From NCBI GenBank assembly GCA_913063005.1, contig CAJXZI010000119.1:1-6433 (forward strand): a DNA stretch of 6,433 nt, given 5' to 3'. The position numbers were made by a program, and so were the translations under genes. Below the pieces are notes generated by a model that saw only the letters and a program-made list of their open reading frames with translations, was not told where the DNA came from and ran no database searches. Of this stretch, positions 1-6,317 are shown piece after piece. Within the stretch, counting starts at the first letter, position 1; every line of letters starts with the position of its first letter. This DNA comes from an uncultured Halieaceae bacterium. Its GTDB lineage: Bacteria; Pseudomonadota; Gammaproteobacteria; Pseudomonadales; Halieaceae.

Positions 1-157
1 ATTGAAACCGGATCATCTGCACGAGAGCTAGATATACCGAGCAGCTATGCGGCCAGCATTCGATTGATAAATTGACGTACCGTACTTTAGTTCCAACGAG
101 GACACTCATTCCAAGGCTTACCGTATAACAGCACGAGGCAATCTATAAGGATCCACA

Positions 158-754
158 ATGCAAGGCTTTTCACCGGCGGCAGACAATAACAAATCGGCGA
201 TTCTTTCGATTCTGAGTCACTATCTCTCGGTGGGCGATCACGTGTTTGAGATCGGTAGTGGTTCCGGGCAGCACGCCATACACATGTCAGCATCATTGCC
301 GGAAATTCAATGGCAACCCAGTGACCGCGCGATCAACCTCCCCACACTCAGCTCGAATATTCTTGAGTACGGCCCACCTAATCTACGGCCACCCATTGAA
401 CTAGACCTAGACAAGCCGTCTCGAGCAATTCCGTCGGCAGTGCAATGTGTTTACGCCGCGAATGTGATGCATATCGTCAGAGAGGCTCTCGGTGCCGAAC
501 TCATAAGCTGGGCGGCCGAAAGGCTCGACGAGAGAGGATATTTAATTCTTTATGGGCCCTATCGATATGCTGGGGAATTTACAACGGAGTCGAATAAAAA
601 CTTCGATGAATGGTTGAAAAAACGCGATTCAGAAAGCGGCATCAGAGATTTCGAATGGGTAATTAAGCTCGCCGCCGAACGGGCCTTAACGTTAGTTAAA
701 GACCACGCAATGCCGGCCAACAATCAGTGTCTCGTATTCCAAAAAACTGCGTGA
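158..754 (+). CDS. DUF938-family SAM-dependent methyltransferase
   Basis: This 198-residue protein matches the small DUF938 (PF06080) class I methyltransferases in motif order and length (about 200 residues). Residues 29-40 form the SAM-binding glycine-rich loop after strand 1 (VFEIGSGSGQHA). WQPSD follows at 52-56, where the SAM ribose-binding acidic residue is expected. Further family signatures are ANVMHI at 101-106, LYGPY at 131-135, a SNxxFD motif at 145-150, a RDxxxGIRDF motif at 156-165 and MPANN at 185-189. It has no signal peptide or membrane segment, so it is probably cytosolic. The ATG is supported by a TAAGGA Shine-Dalgarno at 146-151 with a 6-nt spacer. The substrate is unknown for this family as far as I know. 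The gene appears monocistronic and converges with the crotonase gene. The family call is firm; the biological role is not. Confidence 0.93.
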   Translation: MQGFSPAADNNKSAILSILSHYLSVGDHVFEIGSGSGQHAIHMSASLPEIQWQPSDRAINLPTLSSNILEYGPPNLRPPIELDLDKPSRAIPSAVQCVYAANVMHIVREALGAELISWAAERLDERGYLILYGPYRYAGEFTTESNKNFDEWLKKRDSESGIRDFEWVIKLAAERALTLVKDHAMPANNQCLVFQKTA

Positions 755-991
755 AAAGGTGAATGATTTATAGCCGCAAATACGGTTCTTGCCTTTGCCG
801 CCGGCTCCAAACGCTTGCAACGCCCTATTGGCACTCCTGCAAGGCTGATCACACAACCATTTATCTTATTTAAGAACGGCTTCTGGTTTCGAAAAGCTTC
901 TGGGGCTGGGTGACATGCGCTGCTTTAACGGCTCATTGGCATCGTTTTGGATAGAAGTCTGAGAGAGAGCTAGCCACATTTTGTGGAGGTG
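755..991. other. Convergent intergenic spacer, no gene seen
   Basis: These 237 bases lie between two convergent stop codons. I see no coding signal and no classical terminator (GC-rich stem followed by a T run). There are two weak candidates. One is a 5-bp stem with one G-U pair at 772-787, just after the methyltransferase stop. The other is CCACA-TTT-TGTGG at 974-986, just after the crotonase stop. Neither is followed by a convincing T tract. Confidence 0.5.
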
Positions 992-1789
992 CTATTGATC
1001 CTTGTAAATGGGGTTCCGCTTCTCGATAAAAGCACGCATACCCTCTTTAAAGTCCTCAGTCCCGGAACACATGATCTGATTTCGATTCTCAATTGCCATG
1101 GCCGCTTCAAGACTTGCGGCGTCGATGGCCATATTGAGACCCTCTTTCGTCATTCGCAAACCCATGGGCGACGCGGCAAGCAGGTCGTCAACGTAGCCCT
1201 GAGCCGTGCTCTCAAGCTCGTCGTCCGGCACCACCTCGCTCACCAAGCCTGTCGCCAGCGCACGCTGTGCATTCACAAAACGCCCCGTCATCATCATTTC
1301 GGCAGCCACGCTAACGCCAACAAGGCGCGGAAGGAAATAACTAACGCCCATATCGCAGGAAGACAAACCCAATTTGATGAACGCCGAATTCATTTTGAGG
1401 CTCTCACCCGCAATTTTGATATCTGTTGCCAATGCGAAGGCAAAGCCCCCACCGCTTGCCGCGCCCTGGAGGCAAGAAATAATGGGCTGCGGGCAACGGC
1501 GCATCCGGATGTAAACGTCGGCTAGGTGGCCTTGGAAACCAAAGCCCCCGCCAAATGGTGCGTCTTTGAGCGCCTCATGATCCTTAATATCGAGTCCTGC
1601 ACAAAACGCTCGCCCAGCGCCGCGCATCACGACCACACGACACTCTCGGTCTTGAAATAGATTGCCAAAATAATCTCGGAGCTCAGTCGCCATTTTTGTA
1701 TTTATTGCGTTGAGACTGTCGGGTCGATTTAACGTTAGCCAGTGCGCGGCACCCTGCACATCAACAGTGATCGTTTCATAGTCGTACAT
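992..1789 (-). CDS. Crotonase-superfamily enoyl-CoA hydratase/isomerase-like protein
   Basis: A 265-residue crotonase-fold protein of typical family length. The oxyanion-hole elements are visible: FCAGLDI at 62-68 and GAASGGG at 109-115. The CoA-thioester binding fold is completed by LNRPDSLNAIN at 20-30 and the LPRLVG helix start at 153-158. Aligned by eye to rat mitochondrial enoyl-CoA hydratase, the two catalytic glutamates (E144 and E164) correspond to A117 and F137 here. A standard hydratase mechanism is therefore doubtful. D146, in the GLSSCDMG segment, is a candidate catalytic acid, as in some isomerase-type members. The start ATG at 1787-1789 has only a weak purine-rich stretch (GGGGCGAG) upstream. 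The gene stands alone, divergent from the small repeat protein gene. The superfamily is certain; substrate and reaction (isomerase, hydrolase or other acyl-CoA chemistry) cannot be named. Confidence 0.93.
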   Translation of the reverse strand: MYDYETITVDVQGAAHWLTLNRPDSLNAINTKMATELRDYFGNLFQDRECRVVVMRGAGRAFCAGLDIKDHEALKDAPFGGGFGFQGHLADVYIRMRRCPQPIISCLQGAASGGGFAFALATDIKIAGESLKMNSAFIKLGLSSCDMGVSYFLPRLVGVSVAAEMMMTGRFVNAQRALATGLVSEVVPDDELESTAQGYVDDLLAASPMGLRMTKEGLNMAIDAASLEAAMAIENRNQIMCSGTEDFKEGMRAFIEKRNPIYKDQ

Positions 1790-1814
1790 AACAACTCGCC
1801 CCGAGTGCTAATCA

Positions 1815-1900
1815 TTTCTCGTAGTGTGGTTTTTTTCATCAGCGATGGCAATCGACACCTAAATCAAAAAGTCAGATGCAACGGAACTCTCTACGAGAAA
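1815..1900. repeat. 10-bp perfect inverted repeat in divergent spacer
   Basis: TTTCTCGTAG at 1815-1824 is the exact reverse complement of CTACGAGAAA at 1891-1900, with 66 bp between the arms. The left arm lies 26-35 bp upstream of the crotonase start codon, a usual place for an operator. The arms could be two sites for one regulator. A single 10-bp match at this distance is close to what chance would give in a window of this size, so the functional reading is tentative. Confidence 0.35.
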
Positions 1901-1906
1901 AAATCT

Positions 1907-1936
1907 ATGAGGCCCAGATCAATGAGGTACAGATCA
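1907..1936. repeat. Tandem 15-bp direct repeat upstream of the small-protein gene
   Basis: Two adjacent 15-bp units, ATGAGGCCCAGATCA (1907-1921) and ATGAGGTACAGATCA (1922-1936), agree at 13 of 15 positions. They sit in the spacer between the crotonase gene and the small repeat protein gene, 86 bp before the latter's ATG. They may be direct-repeat binding sites for a regulator, or just a local duplication. No recognised consensus was matched. Confidence 0.5.
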
Positions 1937-2021
1937 CACCCCCGGTAATAACCACTGGCAGTAATCCGACTTTCTGGTACGGTCTCTTACAAAATAAATA
2001 GAAGTCGGGAGTTAGGTGTTG

Positions 2022-2177
2022 ATGCAGTTGAGCAATGAGCAACCGAATGAAGAACGGCGCAAAGGCGAGCGGCGCCAAAGTGAAAGGCGACAAGGCGAAC
2101 GTCGCGAAACAGCACGCGACACACCCGACCGCCGCAAGGATGACCGAAGGCAGGGAGAGCGACGAGCTCGCGACTGA
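2022..2177 (+). CDS. Small Arg/Glu-rich pentapeptide-repeat protein, unknown function
   Basis: This is a 51-residue ORF that I do not recognise as a named family. From residue 11 onward it is eight five-residue units of consensus [E/D]-R-R-x-x. Arg pairs fall at 12-13, 17-18, 22-23, 27-28, 37-38, 42-43 and 47-48; the fifth unit (31-35) is degenerate. The position-1 Arg is spelled with CGG, AGG, CGT, CGC and CGA in different units, and Glu alternates GAA and GAG. The amino acids are thus kept better than the DNA, which argues for real coding. By count there are 18 Arg/Lys and 13 Asp/Glu, a basic polyampholyte with no hydrophobic core, cysteine, signal peptide or membrane segment. GGGAG at 2007-2011 is a plausible Shine-Dalgarno. 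In-frame GTG (2016) and TTG (2019) just before the ATG are alternative starts. Nucleic-acid or protein binding is only a guess. A possible extension in the -1 frame is listed separately. Confidence 0.6.
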   Translation: MQLSNEQPNEERRKGERRQSERRQGERRETARDTPDRRKDDRRQGERRARD

Positions 2178-2356
2178 TACAGACCGCGCTCGCGTGCGGC
2201 GAACTGGCCTCACCCACAATACGCTTCGCCCTGATTAAGTCCGGTAACTGTCCTCTTTGTGTGGGCAACGTACCACTTTCTCTCGGACACCCCATTGGGG
2301 AAGCCGGCGTTCACACGCCGAGTGAGTATGTGAACTCAGAGATGCGTGTTCGATGA
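2144..2356 (+). other. Open -1 frame running past the small protein's stop; doubtful coding tail
   Basis: The frame one base back (-1) from the small repeat protein is open from 2144 to a TGA at 2354-2356. It crosses the repeat gene's own stop at 2175-2177. It has no ATG except near its end, and no ribosome binding site. The translated tail after 2174 has balanced amino acid use, including a CPLC motif (2249-2260) and two histidines further on. It could be the rest of a longer gene after a frameshift mutation or sequencing error, or a chance open frame. Roughly 70 open codons in moderately GC-rich DNA is not rare. I see no slippery heptamer at the junction. Confidence 0.2.
2305..2320. repeat. 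Perfect 6-bp hairpin with 4-nt loop
   Basis: CGGCGT (2305-2310) pairs with ACGCCG (2315-2320) around a TCAC loop. Immediately before it, CCCC (2290-2293) and GGGG (2297-2300) form a second mini-stem around ATT. No T run follows on + and no clear one on -, so this is not a normal intrinsic terminator. It may be a small RNA structure or chance. Confidence 0.35.
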
Positions 2357-2477
2357 CAGTCAGCTTGGCTCATGGGGATTGCGAGTCCAACAAATCAGTC
2401 CGTAAGTACTTTAGTCCTTAATCGCAGATAGAGTCCTCGGAACACCATCTCGTTTTCGCTAGTCTTTGCACCGCGTG

Positions 2478-2513
2478 AGGGTTAGGGGGAGCAGCCTCAG
2501 CCGCCCAAACCCT
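2478..2513. repeat. Imperfect inverted repeat, stem-loop candidate
   Basis: AGGGTT (2478-2483) pairs with AACCCT (2508-2513). After an A-A mismatch, GGG (2485-2487) pairs with CCC (2504-2506). That gives nine base pairs with a 16-nt loop that can fold further through G/C pairs. There is no T tract on either side. It could be part of a transcript structure 3' of soxG, but I cannot assign a role. Confidence 0.3.
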
Positions 2514-2521
2514 TGTAAACA

Positions 2522-2534
2522 TGCGCTATGCGCA
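2522..2534. repeat. Short hairpin TGCGC-TAT-GCGCA
   Basis: A perfect 5-bp stem with a 3-nt loop, 8 bp from the preceding stem-loop candidate. No T run follows. It is listed for completeness; its significance is unclear. Confidence 0.25.
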
Positions 2535-2585
2535 AACAGCACTTTGCTCGGCTCTAGAGCTTGTTGGTAAGTGGCTTTGGAGTCT

Positions 2586-2611
2586 GGGTCCGTATAATGG
2601 GCCCGTATAAA
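2586..2611. repeat. Tandem 13-bp repeat containing TATAAT-like boxes
   Basis: GGGTCCGTATAAT (2586-2598) is followed directly by GGGCCCGTATAAA (2599-2611), 11 of 13 identical. The first unit carries a perfect TATAAT at 2593-2598. However, no -35-like hexamer lies 16-18 bp upstream on +, and the only gene start downstream would be antisense to soxG. It is a clear local repeat with an unknown role. Confidence 0.4.
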
Positions 2612-2643
2612 AAGCGCCTCGATAAAGAAACACTCTTCAATGG

Positions 2644-3291
2644 TTATGCCTCAACAGCCAGACCATATTCTTGGCTAGCATCTTGAATCCAAAGCCAGAT
2701 GTAATCTGCATAGCTTCGTCGCACAACCAGTTCAAACTCAGACTCGCCAGTACGACGAATCACAGCCCCGGCCTTAGCAAATACGGTTGAAACAACCTTA
2801 CCCACTGGAAACTCTGAGTCATGAAGATCAACTGGCGTCGACTTCTTGAGCATATCGACCACATGTTTGCCGCGTATCTTGTAGACCGTCATACCACCGC
2901 TGCCATTGACCAGTGAGTGATGACCATTCATCTCAGCACGAAAGCGCGTTTCTAGATCAAACACCTGCTCGTTTGGAAGCGAGATCAACCACTCATCTGG
3001 CGCGATCCAACGCACAACCAAATCACCCTGCTCAGCACTGGTGAGCGGGCTTAGTGGGAGCGCAACACCTAAAATTGACTGCGCAACAGCAATCAAGGGA
3101 GAGGTTGGCTCACAACGAAATGTTAGATGACCTAGGAGGCCTTCCTCACTAAATACAACACCCGCATCATCAGTAGACAGCCCGGCGATCTCTGCCAAAC
3201 CTATATGGTGCAGCGGTGATTCGGCGCGGACTCCGTCATTAGAGCCTGGCACCTGATTCATAATCGCAACAGCGCTATTAGTGTCAGACAT
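2644..3291 (-). CDS. soxG: Sarcosine oxidase gamma subunit SoxG
   Basis: This is the gamma subunit of heterotetrameric (alpha-beta-gamma-delta) sarcosine oxidase, family PF04268, 215 residues from the chosen start. Family signatures are WIAPDEWLISL at 95-105, TPVDLHDSEFPVGKV at 152-166, an AKAGAVIRR segment at 172-180 and RRSYADYIWLWI at 191-202. In the known complex this subunit folds like part of the folate-binding region and packs on the alpha subunit. It carries no cofactor. The frame extends upstream to a TTG at 3315, but the ATG at 3289-3291 is preferred. It follows a strong AAAGGAG Shine-Dalgarno by 9 nt, which would otherwise lie inside the coding sequence. From this ATG it overlaps the soxA stop by 8 bp (3284-3291), which suggests translational coupling and equal subunit amounts. 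It is the last gene of the operon seen here. Confidence 0.95.
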   Translation of the reverse strand: MSDTNSAVAIMNQVPGSNDGVRAESPLHHIGLAEIAGLSTDDAGVVFSEEGLLGHLTFRCEPTSPLIAVAQSILGVALPLSPLTSAEQGDLVVRWIAPDEWLISLPNEQVFDLETRFRAEMNGHHSLVNGSGGMTVYKIRGKHVVDMLKKSTPVDLHDSEFPVGKVVSTVFAKAGAVIRRTGESEFELVVRRSYADYIWLWIQDASQEYGLAVEA

Positions 3292-6200
3292 TTTGGCGCT
3301 CTCCTTTGGGGTCAAAGAATACTGGGCTACAAATTTCAGCTTCGATAACGCGACCGTCAGCCAGTGGGTAGTAAACCTTTTCTCCCATGCGGTCTAGGCC
3401 GCCCTTGACGAGACCCATAGCAATACTGTGGCCAAGATTGGCGCTCCAATAACTCGACGTAACGTGCCCGACCATAGGCATTGGGATGGGTGCATTCGGA
3501 TCGAACACACCCTGAGCACCCTCGGGGAGAACAACGTTAGGGTCCGTTGTTCTAAGACCCACAAGCTGCTTGCGGTTTTCGCGAACACAATCTTCGCGCG
3601 CCATACCGCGCTTTCCAATAAAGCTAAATGGTTTCTGCTGCGACACCGCCCAACCCATACCCAGATCGTAAGGATGCACAGAACCATCAGTATCCTGGCC
3701 CGCAATGATAAAGCCCTTCTCTGCTCGAAGAATATGCATCGTCTCTGTACCGTACGGCGTCAGATTGTACTTCTCCCCTTCTTCGAACAGTTTTTCCCAT
3801 ACGTGCAGACCGAAGTTGGCCTGTACGTTGATCTCAAAGGACATTTCACCGGTGAATGAAATGCGGAATACACGTGCCGGAACACCTGCAACCGTCATTT
3901 CACGCCAATCCATGTAACCGAAGTTCTCTGCGGACACGTCGTAGTCGGTCAATTCCGCAATAAGCTTGCGGCTATTGGGACCTGATATAGTCATGGTCGA
4001 CCAGTGATCGGTTACCGTATTGAAGTACACCTCCAACTCTGGCCACTCGGTCTGATGATAAAGCTCAAGCCATTCGTAAACGCGAGCTGCGCCACCCGTG
4101 GTGGTTGTCATGATGAAGTGGTTATCACCCAGGCAAGCGGTGACTCCGTCATCGAAAACCATGCCATCCTCGCCACACATCAAACCGTAACGACACCTAC
4201 CGACGGCAAGCTTCGCCCAGGCATTGGTGTAAACACGACCGAGGAATTCACGCGCATCTTTACCTTGGATATCAATTTTGCCAAGCGTCGAAGCATCCAA
4301 AATGCCGACTGACTCTCGCGTTGCAAGACATTCACGATCGAGCGCCTGCTGCATCGTCTCGCCAGCTTTCGGGAAATACCAAGGCCGTTTCCACTGACCC
4401 ACATCCTCAAACTCAGACCCGTTCGCAACGTGCCAGGCATGCATGGCAGTGAAACGCTCGGGGTCAAACAGCTCACCACGATCACGGCCCACAATCGCCC
4501 CAAAGGTGACGGGTGTGTAATTGGGTCGGAACATCGTTGTCCCTGTCTCAGGGATCGTTTTTCCGAGCGCCCTGGCCGTGATCGCCATACCGTTAATGTT
4601 GCCGAGCTTGCCCTGATCTGTGCCAAAACCCATCGCGGTGTAACGCTTAACGTGCTCAATTGATTCGTAACCTTCACGGCAAGCCAGCTCGATACCCGCA
4701 GCCGTTACGTCGTTCTGATAATCAACGAACTGCTTAGGTGCTTGGGCTGTCCGCTTGATGTGAGGCACGTGAAATAGGGTCATTGCCGCATCTTGTATAC
4801 TGGCGTCTGTAGCTGGAACGGCAACCTTAACTGCAGATTTACCGAGTGCGTCGATGGCCGTTGTAGCCGCTTCAATACCCTGAGCGATCGCACCAGCCGT
4901 CGTGTACTCGCCATTCGCAGCACCTGCTGTCAGACGCTTTTCGACCGTTGGGCCTGCGAGGAAACCAAGAATCTCCTCGTTCCATACTGGGCGACTACCG
5001 GTGTGACCTGCGAGGTGAATCACTGGACTCCAACCACCACTGCTAGCAACAGTATCGGCACCTAGTTTAGTAACAGAGCCTGTCACCTTATCGCCGTCAG
5101 GGCTGATCGGCGCCACAGAGACACCCCTTACACGCTTAGACCCCGAGACATCAATAACGGCCGAACCCGTAATGACATCGATGCCAAGATCTGCGGCTTT
5201 AGTTACACACGCACCTTTAGGTTTCTGACGAGTATCAATAATGGCGACGACTTTCCGACCCGCTTCATGCCAATCGAATGCTGCTTGGTAGCCACCGTCA
5301 TTGGTTGTCATCAAGACAAGTTTGTTCCCCGGCACCACACCGTAACGATTTATGTAAGTTGATACGGCGTTAGCCACCATACAACCCGGAACATCGTTAT
5401 TACCAAACACCAGTGGGCGCTCGTGGGCACCCGTCGCCAGAACTACCCATTTCGCACGCACACGATGAAGGCGCTGACGCGCTTTACCTGCTGGCGCTTT
5501 ATCGGCGACATGGTCTGTGCAACGTTCATGAATAGTTAGGAAGTTGTGATCGTGGTATCCGTTAACCGTTGAGCGTGGCAATAACATCACGTCTTTGTTA
5601 GCGGCTAACTCGTCGAGAGTGTCACTAACCCACGCACCAGCGGGTGCGCCATCAAGTGTCTCTTTAGTGCTTAACAGGCTACCGCCAAACTCAGACTGCT
5701 CATCAGCGAGAATGACGCGAGCACCAGAGCGAGCTGCAGTCAGTGCCGCTGCAAGACCCGCAGGCCCTCCACCCACAATAAGCAAATCGCAATGCTGGTT
5801 AACTTTGTCATAGAGGTCGGGGTCAGTCTCATACGATGTACGACCAAGTCCTGCAGCCTTGCGGATAAACTTCTCGTAAGTCTCCCACATGTTTTGTGGG
5901 AACATAAACGTCTTGTAGTAGAAACCCGGAGGCATCATCTTGCCGCCAACCTTGCCAACTACGCTCATTAGATCGGTATCAACACTGGGCCAACCATTGA
6001 CTGCACCTGATACCAGACCATCAAACAGTTCCTGCTGCGTCGCACGAACGTTAGGCACTTGAGTAGCTTCCGTTGAGCCCAACTGCATAATTGCATTTGG
6101 CTCTTCGGCGCCAGCTGCCATGATGCCGCGCGGACGACTGTATTTAAAACTTCGGCCTATGACATCCATGCCGTTTGCTAACAGGGCTGAAGCGAGCGTG

Positions 6201-6301
6201 TCGCCCTCATAGCCCTGCAACGTTTTACCGTTGTAAACAAACGACATCGGTTGATCACGATTGATTCGGCCACCCGATGGGAGGCGATTTTTCTGTGACA
6301 T
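3284..6301 (-). CDS. soxA: Sarcosine oxidase alpha subunit SoxA
   Basis: The large subunit of heterotetrameric sarcosine oxidase: sarcosine + tetrahydrofolate + O2 gives glycine + 5,10-methylene-THF + H2O2. It is 1005 residues, the usual size, and cytosolic. Residues ~15-110 form the ferredoxin-like N-terminal domain. No cysteine occurs before C171, so it holds no Fe-S cluster, as in known SoxA. Residues ~171-490 are the dinucleotide-binding part: GGGPAG at 177-182 with acidic D200/E201 after strand 2, ATGAHERP at 289-296, and TTNDGGYQAA at 332-341. In characterised enzymes this part binds NAD+, while FAD sits in beta and FMN at the alpha/beta interface. RYTAMGFGTDQGK at 553-565 precedes the GcvT-like folate-binding region (~610-890), which includes FDDGVTA at 716-722, MTTTTGGAA at 731-739 and FTGEMSFEINV at 816-826. 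The C-terminal barrel domain ends with DPKGERQNV. All domains look intact. The start ATG follows a G-rich ribosome binding site, 15 bp after soxD. Confidence 0.97.
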   Translation of the reverse strand: MSQKNRLPSGGRINRDQPMSFVYNGKTLQGYEGDTLASALLANGMDVIGRSFKYSRPRGIMAAGAEEPNAIMQLGSTEATQVPNVRATQQELFDGLVSGAVNGWPSVDTDLMSVVGKVGGKMMPPGFYYKTFMFPQNMWETYEKFIRKAAGLGRTSYETDPDLYDKVNQHCDLLIVGGGPAGLAAALTAARSGARVILADEQSEFGGSLLSTKETLDGAPAGAWVSDTLDELAANKDVMLLPRSTVNGYHDHNFLTIHERCTDHVADKAPAGKARQRLHRVRAKWVVLATGAHERPLVFGNNDVPGCMVANAVSTYINRYGVVPGNKLVLMTTNDGGYQAAFDWHEAGRKVVAIIDTRQKPKGACVTKAADLGIDVITGSAVIDVSGSKRVRGVSVAPISPDGDKVTGSVTKLGADTVASSGGWSPVIHLAGHTGSRPVWNEEILGFLAGPTVEKRLTAGAANGEYTTAGAIAQGIEAATTAIDALGKSAVKVAVPATDASIQDAAMTLFHVPHIKRTAQAPKQFVDYQNDVTAAGIELACREGYESIEHVKRYTAMGFGTDQGKLGNINGMAITARALGKTIPETGTTMFRPNYTPVTFGAIVGRDRGELFDPERFTAMHAWHVANGSEFEDVGQWKRPWYFPKAGETMQQALDRECLATRESVGILDASTLGKIDIQGKDAREFLGRVYTNAWAKLAVGRCRYGLMCGEDGMVFDDGVTACLGDNHFIMTTTTGGAARVYEWLELYHQTEWPELEVYFNTVTDHWSTMTISGPNSRKLIAELTDYDVSAENFGYMDWREMTVAGVPARVFRISFTGEMSFEINVQANFGLHVWEKLFEEGEKYNLTPYGTETMHILRAEKGFIIAGQDTDGSVHPYDLGMGWAVSQQKPFSFIGKRGMAREDCVRENRKQLVGLRTTDPNVVLPEGAQGVFDPNAPIPMPMVGHVTSSYWSANLGHSIAMGLVKGGLDRMGEKVYYPLADGRVIEAEICSPVFFDPKGERQNV
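3301..3307 (-). promoter_or_regulatory. soxG Shine-Dalgarno that decides the start
   Basis: On the minus strand this reads AAAGGAG, a near-perfect anti-16S match, 9 nt before the ATG at 3291. It lies inside the 3' end of soxA. Its position favours the 215-residue SoxG over a 223-residue version from the upstream TTG. Confidence 0.85.
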
Positions 6302-6310
6302 GATTCGCTG

Positions 6311-6317
6311 CCCCCCC
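6311..6317 (-). promoter_or_regulatory. soxA ribosome binding site made of a seven-G run
   Basis: On the minus strand, A followed by seven Gs ends 9 nt before the soxA ATG at 6301, and is the only Shine-Dalgarno candidate there. The first G of the run is also the last base of the soxD TAG stop. A mononucleotide run in a ribosome binding site can change length by slippage and so alter translation strength; that is inference, not shown. Confidence 0.6.

Larger units (their letters stand above)
2178..2643. other. 466-bp intergenic region, small hairpins and repeats only
   Basis: This is the stretch between the small-protein stop and the soxG stop. Apart from the doubtful open frame up to 2356, I find no ORF with a ribosome binding site. 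I see no tRNA cloverleaf and no stem followed by a T run on either strand. It contains two short perfect hairpins at 2290-2320, an imperfect longer hairpin at 2478-2513, another short one at 2522-2534 and a tandem 13-mer at 2586-2611. No clear terminator for the sox operon was found downstream of soxG. Confidence 0.55.

Noticed and set aside
1..72. Frame 1 on + open from the window edge to a TGA at 73-75, possible end of an upstream gene
   Set aside because: Twenty-four codons without a recognisable motif are not enough to call a gene end.
72..129. TTGACG at 72-77 and TATAAC at 124-129 as a promoter for the methyltransferase gene
   Set aside because: The two hexamers are 46 bp apart, and neither has a credible partner at 16-18 bp.
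879..903. Direct repeat GCTTCTGG (879-886 and 896-903)
   Set aside because: An 8-bp match in a short spacer is expected by chance and has no further structure.
974..986. CCACA-TTT-TGTGG hairpin after the crotonase stop as a terminator
   Set aside because: The stem is only 5 bp, is not GC-rich, and is not followed by a T run on the minus strand.
983..1525. 180-residue + strand ORF opposite the crotonase gene
   Set aside because: It is fully antisense to a gene with clear family motifs, has a His/Arg/Cys-rich translation without domains, and is best explained as a shadow frame.
1905..2219. 104-residue - strand ORF with hydrophobic stretches opposite the small repeat gene
   Set aside because: The Ala/Leu/Phe-rich segments arise as the reverse complement of the Arg/Glu repeats; it has no ribosome binding site and no family match, and the + strand repeat pattern explains the DNA better.
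2035..2238. 67-residue + strand ORF overlapping the small repeat gene in another frame
   Set aside because: Its Lys/Ala-rich translation lacks the regular repeat seen in the frame starting at 2022, and its ATG has no good Shine-Dalgarno.
3428..3859. 143-residue + strand ORF, and other + strand frames, inside soxA
   Set aside because: They lie antisense to intact, motif-rich soxA coding sequence, with no ribosome binding site or recognisable domain.
4180..4677. 165-residue - strand ORF inside soxA in another frame
   Set aside because: It overlaps the folate-domain coding region of soxA on the same strand in a shifted frame; its composition is that of an out-of-frame read.
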